Of a stretch of 64,000 bases of DNA, positions 23,382-34,794 are shown piece by piece. Both the position numbers and the translations under genes were made by a program. Under the pieces are notes generated by a model that was not told where the DNA came from, did no database searches, and saw nothing but the letters and a program-made list of their open reading frames with translations. How positions within the stretch are numbered: position 1 is the stretch's first letter; each line of letters begins with the position of its first letter. Origin of the DNA: Lineus longissimus (taxonomy: Eukaryota > Nemertea > Pilidiophora > Heteronemertea > Lineidae); assembly GCF_910592395.1 (NCBI RefSeq), contig NC_088309.1, positions 13,520,599 through 13,584,598 of the forward strand, written 5' to 3'.

Positions 23382-24519
23382 CTGAAAATAAAAAGGCATC
23401 CAAAATAAATCTGCATTCCAAACCATTCCAACACAGGACTTCTATAAGCATTTTTCTGTCAGTTCTTTCAAATGGTATAAAGGAAATATTTTGGGAGAGT
23501 ATAAAACCTGGGTTTGAAAGAAAACTTATCTGATCCAGTGTTGTGGGAAAGCCTTGAATGAGGTTTCTTTGCTCAATGAATGGAACCAAGTATTGCATCA
23601 ACCTACTACACAATCATGTCCAACTGAAACCACTCAACAGTCATATCTTTCCCACCCACTTCATGATGAGGCAAATACCTCATATTCATCCACACCTTTG
23701 AAAACAACAATTTATGCACTCACAACTTCAAATCGATTCTTAATTTAAAGAGAATCAACACAAATTGCATTGCAAATTTGCCATCAGTGATGTCACTGGC
23801 GCCAAAAACTATTTCTTTTCAGCTGGATTCGACAAAAAATTTTAAAAAGACTATAAAGAGAAAACACAGCAAAAAAAATCAAAATGTAAGATTATTTTGT
23901 GAAGAACTACTTTGACCAATTCACCATGCCACCTGCATGACCCCGTCACAATCGTCATGTGGTGGCGACTCGGACAGATTTTTCAATATGGCAGATGTTG
24001 AATGGTTTTAGACTAGAGGAACTATGTCCACTTGTTTCCAGGTCCTCCAAAAATAACGTATCCTCAATCTCGTACAAGTAGCCCCTCTTGTTTTAGAATG
24101 ATATTTATGGCAAAAAACAGTACCGGCCACCAGCCAAGTATCCTTAGTAAGCAGAAATGGTAAGCTCAGTGTGCGAGACGGCCAAAAACTTGCCATTCAA
24201 TAGCACCAGGTCCTGGAGATTGACTCATGGAGCAGTAAACGATAAAAGGTTCCCCAAAGGTATGGTTGAGTGGCCATGTGGATTCTGGGACTAACTCTCT
24301 GAATCCCATTATGAAGCATTCAAACATAGCTAGATTTAAAAACATGCATGATGCAACTTAAGCAACACTTGAACTGACTCCCCCTTTTGATATGCTTTTG
24401 TTACAGAAGAATTATTTCTATTTTACGCTAGGGTCTGTAATATTATCAATACACAACCTTTATTTTAACTGCTGCCTCTACTGTCTACAACATGAAATGC
24501 AATCGCTGAGTCCTATTAA

Positions 24520-25128
24520 CCCTTAAAGCGCCGAATTAACAAAATCATATTACCCCTGAGCGCCGAATTAACCGAGCATTTTTGAAAATGATTAATAACA
24601 ACGTTATTTTTGTTACAAACACCATGGAATGTACTGATGATTTTATACAAATGGTAATTCCCGTCGATTTTTGTGACATTTCCCGCCAAAATTTACTAAT
24701 TAGGGGTTAATTAGTGCAAATACCCATAATCAACAAAAATATGGCCAGAACATACCTCCATCAGCTTTTTATACCTCCCTTGGTATTTTAATATGAAGTC
24801 TGGGTCTAAATACATCGTTTCCATCCGATTCCTGGTCGAAGCATCCGTCTAATTAGTCGTAGCAGCGCTAATTACTCCTGATGACGTCATTCCCGCGAAA
24901 ATGGGGCTTCAAGTTTTTGATAAAATACTCAAAAGCTTGTATAGAAACTTGAAATTTGTTCGATGCCATTTTGTGCTAAGCATCACTGTCGAAGTACCAA
25001 AGAGCGTACATGCACACTCACTGCCATCTCTTAGCAGACAGGTGGAACTAAATGTCTGCTGTCGACGATCGTCGCCTCTGGCGCTTTCCCCCTTATGTCG
25101 ACGATCGTCGCCTCTGGCGCTTTAAGGG
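24520..25128. mobile_element. piggyBac-type MITE (609 bp)
   Basis: Perfect 13-bp inverted ends CCCTTAAAGCGCC / GGCGCTTTAAGGG are flanked on both sides by TTAA (24516-24519 and 25129-25132), the piggyBac target duplication. Subterminal duplications occur at both ends (GAGCGCCGAATTAAC repeated on the left; GTCGACGATCGTCGCCTCTG repeated 36 bp apart on the right). There is no transposase. It sits in an intron of the SET/recombinase-like gene. Confidence 0.9.
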
Positions 25129-25172
25129 TTAAGAAGAAGCAAGGTTAAATTTAATAGTAAAAAAATACCAAC

Positions 25173-25291
25173 CTGAGTAATGGTGGCCATGTATTTCCGT
25201 AAATTGGTGCTGGTGATCCGCTGAGGGGATGTCAAATGTGCCTTAGAAGCCAAGTTACTCAGCGCGTTGTATGCCCTAATCACTCCATCTC
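25173..25291 (-). CDS. Recombinase-like exon 4
   Basis: CTCTTTCAG acceptor, GTTGGT donor, 119 bases, open throughout. It reads GDGVIRAYNALSNLASKAHL, then RITSTNLRKYMATITQ. The STNLRK motif aligns with the HxxR box of tyrosine recombinases, keeping the arginine but with Thr in place of the first His. That suggests altered or absent catalysis, assuming the alignment is right. Confidence 0.65.
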
Positions 25292-25959
25292 CTGAAAGAG
25301 TTAAATATACAGCATTTTCTCCGTGATCCCCTCCCCTCCCCCCGGAAAAGATGCCACATGGATATCCAATTCTAAATAACAATTATAACATCTGTCTCTA
25401 TTCTTCCAGAAAGTCAGTAATAAGGTGGAAAAAAACGTGTTCAAATATTTCAATAATGCTCAATGTGGCATTTTATGGCCCTGTTTTCTTGTTTTATTTC
25501 TGACCGGCAAGAAGTTACAAGCTCAGCTTAAAGGCCATGACTCCAGGTATTTTGCCATTTCCTGCTGTAAGATGATTGCAAAATTGCACCTAACAATCTA
25601 TACAATACAGAAAACCTCATGCAATTTGCTACATCCATTTTGAAGATATAGCCATTTATGTGTTTGACAACTAGATTACCTAATCAGGCTAGCAACTGGC
25701 TTGTTAGAGCCAGGCGGCGGGTTCACCAAAAGTTGTGATGTAGATCAGGCTATTGCCCTACTTGGGAGGACAAATATCAATTATATCAATTAATGCTCTT
25801 AAAATTGATATATGAAGTCTGTTTTTCATTGACATTTTCAATGTTCTAGTATGAAAGCATACTTTTGCCCATGATAAATGAGTTTATTGTATTCCAAAAA
25901 GTAATTAATCTAATTTTTTAATCTTTTCGGAAAAACGGTAATATTTATTTTAGAAGCTG

Positions 25960-26185
25960 AACTATGAACCATGCTCTTTCTTAGAGTAATGTAACAATTA
26001 ACCACGCTCTTTCCTGGAGAACTAGGATAATGAAACATGATCTTTCTGAGAAAACTTTATCAATGAACCATGATCTTTCTCAGAAAACTATTGCAATGAA
26101 ACCTGCTTTCTTGGGATACTATAAGAATGAACCGTGCTCATTGTTTGAGAACTATGATTAACCATGCTCATTCTTCTCTTTTCTT
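25960..26185. repeat. Degenerate minisatellite, about 45-48 bp units
   Basis: About five imperfect units share AATGAACCATGCTC-TTTCT-GAGAACTAT and sit inside an intron of the SET/recombinase-like gene. No other feature is seen from about 25.4 to 27.0 kb. Confidence 0.6.
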
Positions 26186-27069
26186 TTCCTTTTTTGGACG
26201 GGTTTGAATGGGATAATGAAATTTGGTTTGCTGTTTTTGCTCTTGTGATATCTACATATTTCAAAACATTCCATAAGTTGGTCCCTCCTGCGTAAGCATG
26301 GGTTTTTCTTGCCCTCTGGCAAAAAACTTGTGCTCTCGTGTATAAATGCTAATAATTTTGTATCTATAGGCTAACAACAGGCTGTGATGTCATATGTTAA
26401 TAATTTATATGATCTGCTTATAAATATTATTCTTGTTAGTCAGTCTAGCTAGTCTCCTCTAATGACATCTGCCTAACGGATAGTTGGAAATTGAACACAG
26501 GGATTTTAAGTTTTATCTTGCCACTGAGTCAAGTTTATAGCCATAATTTTATATGGAGTATCTATTTCCATCAGGGAGAGTCATGAGATGAGATAGGTGT
26601 GATCTGTCACATAATATAATTCAATATAGATAACATTTATCTAACTGCCTCTTGTATGAACTCTCACTCTCTGAACTGTATGCGGAAGCCATCTTGCTTT
26701 GTTCTGAATAGCCTGATCTACGTCATCAACAAATCCCTAGCGGCCACATGTGGAACTAATCTAAAGTTGTGTGTGGTGGGAAATTCAAATAGTTTAAAAT
26801 TGAAAATTGAAATAACTAAATAATGACTTTATCATTAGAATTTTTTTAATGTCTGCGATCTTGTTTTTTTAACCCTCAACATATTTCATGAGTATCAAGC
26901 ATGTTTCAAACCTAGATATATGGCCTTTAAGGCATGCCGATTTATCAGCGATGAGTGATGAGAACGAAAATGATATTTAAGATGGCTACTGTGGTGGTCA
27001 CATTGAATTTCGAATCATATTGATTTTCGAAAGAAACCTTCCCTTAATCACTTCCAACTATAAACCTAC

Positions 27070-27195
27070 CTTTGCTCGCAAATATATAAGGGTTGTCTAC
27101 TTGAATTCCAACACTCTTTCTTACCACACTGTTCGAAGATAAGTCAATGGCTGCTTGCAATCACCTGGAACTATTATGGGTACCCCCTTATCAAT
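27070..27195 (-). pseudogene. Recombinase-like exon 3
   Basis: TTTTCACAG acceptor, GTAGGT donor. It reads IDKGVPIIVPGDCKQPLTYL, then needs a frame change at about 27125 to give SVGIQVDNPYIFASK before the donor. The VPIIV strand and PYIFA match the middle of tyrosine-recombinase catalytic domains. The last base G completes a glycine codon with the next exon. Confidence 0.55.
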
Positions 27196-27578
27196 CTGTG
27201 AAAAGGAGGCGCAAACACAGTATGAATAAGTGAACGACAAAAATTGTGTGACACAGTTATTTTTACCCAAAGAATAAAGAAATCATGTGGCCAGAATATT
27301 TCGGCATATTGGGTATTGCTGTGGAGACGGATGTTGCCTCCTCATAATAGCTTGGAGCCCTCGAAGTCTTAAGATACTAATGTACAAAACCTGTGTAGAA
27401 TGCAGTGATGTCTTAGTTGTACTATGACAGTGTTCTGGCAAGGATCAATTGATGAACACATGTCGTAGAAACTGAAATCAGTTTTAGAGGTAATACAAAC
27501 ACTCTGTTTTTAGTTTAGATAATTGTTTCTCTTCATTATGAAAGATTCATACATTCCACAGACTCAACAGAACCGTAC

Positions 27579-27687
27579 CTTTCCTCTTATTGTAAAAACT
27601 TCCTGTGTTTCCTCTCGAAGGTGGTCAGTTCTGGCGCTACTCCAATTGGACGTTCGCTATCTTTAGAACGCGCTTGGTAATCTTTAA
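27579..27687 (-). pseudogene. Recombinase-like exon 2
   Basis: An acceptor at ...CAGAG and a donor GTACGG bound 109 bases. The incoming phase joins the previous exon to give QVKDYQARSKDSERPIGVAP. The end of the exon reads RKFLQ and then a stop in the main frame, but IRGK in the alternative frame. A recombinase beta-strand of the form xIRGK.R..VP is expected here, so one base seems to be lost in the T run near 27594. Confidence 0.55.
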
Positions 27688-28155
27688 CTCTGATAAACAA
27701 TGGCACAATCAGTCATTTTAACTGTTGGTTAATTATTCCTCACATCACACTCACCGAACAGAATGAAAAACTTGACAAAGAGAAAGTTTCAACTTGGTTC
27801 AAAGAACCTTTTTGCAAAGGAATTCTTTACTTGTACAGCTCCTGCACCAGAGAGAGCTAAAAATATTGAAACAAGTCAGACATTTCACCCAATCTTCTTT
27901 CATACAAACCGAGTTTGAAAGCAAATGGTACTGAAAGGGTTCGCAGAGCGACATTTAAAACTTAAATCAAGAGCGTCCTTGTGTCTTGGAGATCATGTTG
28001 CACAGGTTTTTAAAATGCATTACATGTATTTCAGATCACCAAATTGCGACTAATCAAAATTTTTGTTTTTCGTCCTGTTTTTATAAAATATGATTTAAAT
28101 AGACCTCTGCAATATGATGTGGCAGACATTAACCCCTGTGTGCTCTCAGCCTTAC

Positions 28156-30638
28156 CTTGCTTCCCGGACCTCCTTCTGTTGTACAGTAGCAGTCTAGCAG
28201 CAGTGAGTTCTGCTATGAGGCGGAAGTTGTCAAAATCCTGCACTGTGTAGTCTATCTCCTCAATTGACTTCTTTAGCGACTCATTCAATGCCAAGATATC
28301 AGCTGGATCAGGGAGGACCTCTCTCTTGTTGAAATGCCGTTCTTTTAAAACGAATGTTGCTACCTTTTTCACAGAATTGTTCCAGAACACATTCATTACC
28401 CGCAATAAAGCATCTACTTCCTTAACAATGTCACCGGCATCTTTCCATTTCTGTTTGACTGCCAATGCTGCCTTGATGTTGATCATTCTCTTCAAATCAT
28501 AACTCAGCTTTAGGGCATTGCTTGGGGTTAACAGTTCTTCCACATCATCCATATTTGCTGCAGCTGTCATCATGGTTCCTTCCACTAGGTGATCGAAGTA
28601 TTCTGGCACCAGATAGTCACTCATAGTCATAGTGGTCGGAAGCTGACTGGAATGTTCTAGTGGAGGCAATTTTTGCATGTTTAACAACAATCTAGCATTG
28701 AGTCGCATCACTTGTGAGGTATAGTTAGCACGCTTCAACTTGTTCCCCACATTCTTTTGCATCCAAATATTTCCCAGAATGACTATCAACTCATCTTGCA
28801 TAGCAGTAAGGCCAATCTCATCCCGTCGCATGATAGAAAATACCCTCTTTTTCAGTGCATCAGTAGCATGAGGAGAAATTCTGCCAGACAACATGTCTGA
28901 TCTTACAATGATCGAAGAAACACCATAATCAGCATCAGATGACTTTGGGCAATGACTTTTCTTGTGTCTCCACAGGAGCTTCTTACTTATCCATGCATAG
29001 CACTCTGGGCAGGGACCAAACTCTCTCAATTTAAAGGCAGATGTTGGTCGTCGCTGCAGGACTATTTCACCCCTTTTCTTTGCAAGGGAATTCATGTTTT
29101 GGTGATGATTAAATCTGTCACGCAACAACATTATTGATACTTTCTTTCTCTTGGCATCTGTTATTATTTCCTTGACTTCTTTTGTCTCTTTGTGGCGTCT
29201 TTGAATGTGCTGAGCAAAGTTGGAAACCATGGTTTCACAGAAACCACAGAAACTGTAACTATTGTACACTCTGGAATTTTTTTTCTTCTTCCCACCTTTT
29301 GCGGTCTCAGACTTCAACAACTTTCGGATGTTTATATGTGGGTTTTCAACAGCTCTTTGAATGGCCTCTTCATCCAGATCATCATCGCTCTCACTGTCAC
29401 TATCAGCAGTCCTTTTTGGCACCTTGGAAGTAGAAGCATTGGGGATAGACATCACGATGCTCTCATCACTCTCATCATCAGAATCGTTTCTGCTATCCTT
29501 TTCTATTGAAGCATGGTCTTTGCATCTTTTCTTCAGACCACTTGGCCCCGATTTCTTTGCACCAATGGTCAGATCAGGTTTTTTTGCACCGTGGAAGTAG
29601 AAGAATTGGAGATAGACGTTACAGTGCTCTCATCATCAGTATTGTTTCTGCTATCCTTTTCTTTTAAAGCATGGTCTTTGCATCTTTTCTTCAAACCACT
29701 TGGCCCGGATTTCTTCGCACCAATGGTCAGATCAGTTTTTTTTTGCACCATGGAAGCAGAAGCATTGGGCACAGATGTTACAACGCTCTTATCATCACTC
29801 TCATCATCAGAATCATTCCTGCTGTCCTTTTTTTTTGAACCAAGGTCTCTGTTGCTTGTTTTTCCACAACCCGGCCTAATTTTCTTTGCTCTACCCAAAC
29901 CAATTCTACATGAAGAAGTGTCAGATGAATCATCTAATTCTGTAATTGTAACATCATCGGGACCCGGTTTCCATCCATCACTCTCGTAATCATCACTACA
30001 ATTCCAATTTAAAGATGGTGTAGGTGACGTTCTCTTTAGAAATCGATCAAATATAGGGACCGCAGGAGAGTACACAACATTCTCCTTATCCGATAAACTG
30101 ACATGACCGACACTTGCATCACTATCCTCTACGATCTTTGTGCTAGAAGAGTGCTGGTCACAAACATCTCTTTGGTCGTCATCACCATCAACCCTTGACT
30201 GAGTACCACACTGATTCTCTCGGGAGTAAACAGCCTTCTCCACTCTTGATAAACTGACATGACCGCTTTCCGGATCTCTTTCCTTTACGACCTTTGTGCT
30301 CCCGGAGGGTTGGACACAAACTTCTCTCTGGTCGTCATCACCATCCGCCCGTGACCGATTGCCACCCTGGCCCTCCAGGGAGAAAACTGCATTCTCCTTG
30401 CTTGCTAAACTGTCATGACAGCTTCCCGGATCGCTATCCTCTACAATTTTTGGGCAACCAGAGTACTGGTTAGAAACGTCTCCTTGTTCATCATCACCAT
30501 CCACCCTTGACTGAGTAGTGCCACACTGACCCTTCGGCTTTCCCCATTGTACCACATTCCTCATCATCTCTGCCAGACTGCTAACTTCATTCTCCCAGCT
30601 ACCACTTTGTTCTTCACCATCCTTTTCTTTTCTGTGAA
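28156..30638 (-). pseudogene. Linker and zinc-finger exon of the SET/recombinase-like gene (2.5 kb)
   Basis: The acceptor TTTTACAG precedes 30638 and the donor GTAAGG follows 28156. The N-terminal part is acidic with three tandem repeats of about 55 aa (each with SRVDGDDDQRDV-like text; 30530-30060). It is followed by three of about 57 aa (each with DLTIGAKKSGPSGLKKRCKD; 29890-29460). The third of these is out of frame because an A run has 7 instead of 8 A at about 29577-29583. The C-terminal part has two Cys/His clusters (FCGFCETMVSNFAQHIQRRH and CPECYAWISKKLLWRHKKSH), then an all-helical segment and TAARLLLYNRRRSGKQ. That last string fits the first arginine box of a tyrosine recombinase. 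It may bind DNA. Confidence 0.65.
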
Positions 30639-31180
30639 CTGTAAAAGATAATAAATGCAATAGCAAAATCAGATAACAAGTGCAATACAATCAACCAACC
30701 ACCACTGGGCTCATTTCCTGAATGTCCATCAGTAAGATTCTAAAATAAAATAGAGCATCAACGGAATGCAACGGAACTTAGCTACATAAACAAAAGCACC
30801 TCAGAATTGTTTTTAATTTAAAAGGTGTCGTAAACCTTAATCAGTTGAAGTTCATGTGGATTGTGTACCAGTACCACTGTGGTTTAGGTCTTTTGGGGAA
30901 ATGAATTTTGAAATAAATGTAAAATACCTCTACCATGCAAAAATATTGGGCCGTATTCAATATGGTGTTTTAGCGACTGTTTAAGGGTTACGCGCGTACA
31001 AATTTCTTGATCGCCCGATCATCGCCTGTCTAAAGTTATACGCCAATTCAGAATAAGCTATTATCCAACATGCGGTTAGCCGACGTCTAAGCAACAAAAG
31101 AAAATTTAATCGCCGGGCTGGGCATGTTTATGTCCGCGTTTAGGTGGAACGCAAGTACATGCAGCACAGGTTTAGACATC

Positions 31181-32385
31181 ATGGAGGCGGTTTTACAAAT
31201 TCTTGAGTTTGCACAAGAGGAGGAGGAGGAGGAGGTACTGTTGGGCCGTCCTCGTGTCGAAAGAGTATTTGAGGTCCGAGTGGATGCGCTCCGAAAGTAT
31301 AGCGACAGTAAATTTATCCGCAGATTCCGGGTTTCCAAGGACACATTTCGTTGGCTAGTAGATTTCTTAGCCCCGGATTTGATGCCACTAAAGGAGAGTA
31401 ATCATGCTCTGAACCCGGAGCAGCAGGTGCTGGTTGCCATGCGCTTTTATGCCAGGGCATCATTCCAAATGGACATTGGTGATATGTGTGGCGTATCCCA
31501 GGCAACTGTCTGCAGGGTGGTTCATCGCGTTTCCTCTGCTATTTGTGCCAGACGTCAGCAATTCATTCACTTTCCAACCACACCGGAAGAAAGGAGAACT
31601 ATTGCCGAAGGCTTCTATGAGATTGCCCAATTCCCTGGGGTCGTTGGTGCTATAGACGGTTCCCATGTTGCTATAGTTAATCCTGGTGGGGAGCGTGCGG
31701 CCCATTTTATCAATCGTAAAGGTTGGTATAGTATCAACTGCCAGGGTGTTGTGGACCATCAACTTCTTTTCACTAACATTGTTGCCAGATGGTACGGTTC
31801 GGCACATGACTCGCGGATATTTCAAGAATCACAACTATTCCGTAAATTTCAAGCAGGGGAATACAGAGGCATTTTGCTAGGGGATCCGGCCTACACTTGC
31901 AGCACGTTCATGCTTACCCCGGTTCGCAACCCAACAACACCAGAGGAGAACCGTTACAACAATGCCCAACGACGTACCCGGGGAGTGGTTGAACGAGCAT
32001 TCGGGATTTGGAAAAAGAGATTTCCCTGCGTCTCCAAGGGAATGCATCTGAGGTGTTCAGTGAGTATCATAAACGGTTCACTGGTGATGGAAACGGTTTA
32101 CTCCCCCTTGTGTTGTACGCTTTGCCAAAAAAACACGTTAACACAGATAAACTGACTCTGATATTAAATTTCATTTTTCAGTTGGATCACAACATGGCAA
32201 TAATAGTTGCGACCACCTGCTTACATAATCTCGCCACACGAATGAATGATCCTGTACCGGAGCCAGAAGCTGACCTTCCTCGACGTGAAATCGGTGAACC
32301 AGAACGACCCATCAACCCGGCTGAAGTAAATTTCAGAGGAAACTTATTCCGACAACGATTCATCATGCAGCATTTTAATCAGTAA
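31181..32385 (+). CDS. Harbinger DDE transposase (HARBI1-like), two exons
   Basis: Exon 1 is 31181-32059 and exon 2 is 32182-32385, with a GTGAGT donor and TTTTTCAG acceptor in phase 0; the product is about 360 aa. I chose the ATG at 31181 because the protein then starts MEAVLQILEF, whereas the upstream ATG at 31124 adds an unrelated stretch. DDE_Tnp_4 residues visible are D159 (GAIDGSHVAI), D210 (YGSAHDSRIF) and E271 (GVVERAFGIWKKRFP), preceded by a helix-turn-helix-like region (DIGDMCGVSQATVCRVVHRV). Exon 2 gives the usual C-terminal ATTCLHNLA motif. The enzyme would cut and join the transposon ends together with the partner protein. No disabling change is seen. Confidence 0.9.
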
Positions 32386-32433
32386 GAGCAACATAAATGG
32401 ATGAATTAATAAGTGGATTTGTCCCTTCAGAAT

Positions 32434-33644
32434 TCAAAGGTCGATTCGCTTCTGTTTAAGTTTTTCTTTGTAATATTCAGTTTTTGCTTCATAGGCCTTT
32501 CGTTTACATATAGCTGCCTGTTTCTGAAGTTCCAATAATTCCATCTTCATGTCGTGTTCCTCTTTCAGATAAGACAAGGCTTCGGTCGTCTTCTGTAATG
32601 CTGAACTTGTCGGCTGTCTCGGAGCGACGGCTCTCTGCTGATGTGTGGCAACGAGTGTCTGCTGACGTGAACTGGTGTGGGTTGTCTGCTCACGGCAGAC
32701 TGTCGAGGACGGCGACAGCCTTCCACGAGTTGAGGACTTGTTATTCCCGCTGAAAAAGGAGTGGCATTTTAACAAATCAGAAAGTACAGGACTATCGTGT
32801 TCAAAAGATGAAATGAAATTTTTCATTTTAATGACTGTTGAAAGGAAAATTAGGGCAACAATTTTCATCCACCATTTTCAACGATTCTCTTACCAAACTG
32901 ACAATTGATCCTCGTTGCTTCTCACTTCTTCTAACTCGACATCTGGTTCGGTGTCATCATCGTATTCAGTGGGCAAATGATATGCACTGTAAAAGAACAT
33001 TGGTTAATCAAGTGCTTGTAAATTTTCGTAACTTGCTTTGCAGTTCATTACATCACGAGAACCATCCCAGATATTTTTGTTTTATACTGATGCCACTCTG
33101 TATCTTGTAATGACAGTAAAATACACGCACTTCCTGCAACTCAGAAATGTGTATTTTTCATAATAATCATCAGAAGGCATACTTGCCTCTTATTTGTATT
33201 TCCGCTTGAACTGGTGCCTGCAGTAACATCCTCATCGCGAGTGTCGGTGACCGCTCCAGTGCAATCATCGTCGTAAGTGTTCTTAATCTGCTCCAAATCT
33301 TTTGCTATAATGGACAAAATTGCGACTGTTTCTTCGTCGAGGTCGTCAACTTCCGGTGCTCCACCGCCAGTCTTGGCCATATCTATTTTCTTATCCCGTG
33401 CGACCGTTTTGGTCTTCCCTTTCATCCTTCTCCATAATTCCTTGAGGTCCTTTGCAGAGGCCCTCGCCCTCTCGGGAAAATTCGCCGCCATTTGTTTCTC
33501 GATTTCGTCCCACGCCTTCTGTTTCTTTCTGTTGGAGGAGGTATCCGATCGTTTGTCTTCTATCACCTTCACCTGCAGTCTAATGAGCTGGATGAGGCCC
33601 ATCCTTTGCTCGTGCGTAAAATTTTCCGCTCTTTTCGGTCCCAT
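32434..33644 (-). CDS. Harbinger-encoded SANT/MADF-like DNA-binding protein, three exons
   Basis: Exons are 33644-33187, 32986-32894 and 32749-32434. ATG at 33644 gives MGPKRAENFTHEQRMGLIQL, a Myb/SANT-like helix region with KKQKAWDEIEKQMAANF and LKELWRRMKGKTK. The C-terminal exon is Lys/Glu-rich and probably coiled coil (EEHDMKMELLELQKQAAICK). Intron 1 begins GCAAGT after AAGAG, a GC-AG intron with a strong consensus; only this choice keeps the frame (NTNK then SAYHLPTEYDDD). Intron 2 is GTAAGA to TTTTTCAG, phase 2. In this superfamily such proteins bring the transposase to the DNA ends and the nucleus. Confidence 0.85.
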
Positions 33645-33935
33645 AGTTGCAACTACCATACAAAGTGTGCAAGGCCTGATCGAGCCCATTTAAATATCCC
33701 TACCCGTCTCGAATTACGTCAGTTCATTAAACTTGGTCTGGTGTCGACAATGAAAGTTACGCGATGATCGGGGATTTGACCGCGTACAGCTAAATGTCCG
33801 ATGATCGCGACTTTTGAAAGGCCGTTTAGGCCTCCGTTTATACGCCCGCGTACAACATCTATTTAAACGGCGCTTAAGAGGTAATCACCGTTTAACTAAA
33901 CAGTCGCTAAAACAGCATATTGAATACGGCCCATT

Positions 33936-34794
33936 ATGTTTCTGTTGAAAAGCCAGTGGCCAATACATCAGATTTATTGTGCTCAACAGAGTACAAATAC
34001 CCAACATATGGGTTGCACCCCATATTGCACCTGTTGCCCAACATTAAAAATGGGCAATTCTGGGGTGTGCCTTTGTTTACGATGCCAACCGATCATGATC
34101 TCTTGTGCAAACTATTTAGGGACCATGTCAGCCCTTTGATTCTTATGATGAAGTCATGATAAGGAATGTCAACTATCAATAAGTAACACCAACAGGAGCA
34201 TGAAATAATTGCCAGAGTTGAAAACATAATTTATTCGTTACAAGTGTTAACAAGAAACACCAAAAAATAAAAAATTGCCAAAGTTAAAATCATAACCTCC
34301 AATAATCAATAACTAAAAAGAAATGCAATAACTAAAAAGAAATGCATTAGCCCAGGGTTTCTGCCAGCGGGGGGGGGGGCATCCCAACAAAAGAATGAAC
34401 ATTATGCCACCATGTTGTTTCCTTCCAAGCATTCAGTGATTAAGGAGTTCTTGGTTTAATACTTCAGTATATTTCTTCTTATTCTGTTTCATAAGTAAAC
34501 TTTTTTTCTGAACGTATTCGGCTTTTTTCAAAATTTGTCGCAAATCATAGAAAAATGTGTTTTTAATTATTTTTAGCACGCACAAGTCCTGGCGCACCGC
34601 TATATTACGACGTAACATCATTTTCATTGCCGTCGCAGAAGCGTGGTTTCAAACCTACACTCCGACGTCATTGATGACGTCAAAGTGCAGGTCACCGATG
34701 GCGTCAAAGTGTAAAATCCTCGCTCCGTGCAGCGCTTCACAGTGTATTGATCTGCACCAAAACTAGAAATATATAACGCAATTGGGGCAAATTG
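33936..34794. other. Intronic/intergenic stretch, no gene seen
   Basis: It contains a variant of the GGGGTGCACCCC motif at about 34010 (GGGTTGCACCCCA), a poly-G run at 34369-34378, and two TGACGTCA-like motifs near 34670. No coding frame is credible. Confidence 0.5.

Larger units (their letters stand above)
30948..33932. mobile_element. PIF/Harbinger transposon, apparently complete (2.99 kb)
   Basis: Inverted ends begin GGGCCGTATTCAATATG and continue TGTTTTAGCGACTGTTTA, with one mismatch over about 36 bp. The flanks carry ATT on both sides (30945-30947 and 33933-33935), a 3-bp target duplication as in this superfamily. It contains the two expected genes facing each other: a DDE transposase (plus strand) and an SANT/MADF-like DNA-binding protein (minus strand). 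Both are open once introns are removed, so the copy may be autonomous. It lies upstream of the linker exon of the SET/recombinase-like gene. Confidence 0.9.

Noticed and set aside
29513-29989. Plus-strand Phe/Ser-rich 158-aa frame
   Set aside because: Antisense of the acidic repeated linker exon; its apparent repeats are those of the minus-strand protein.
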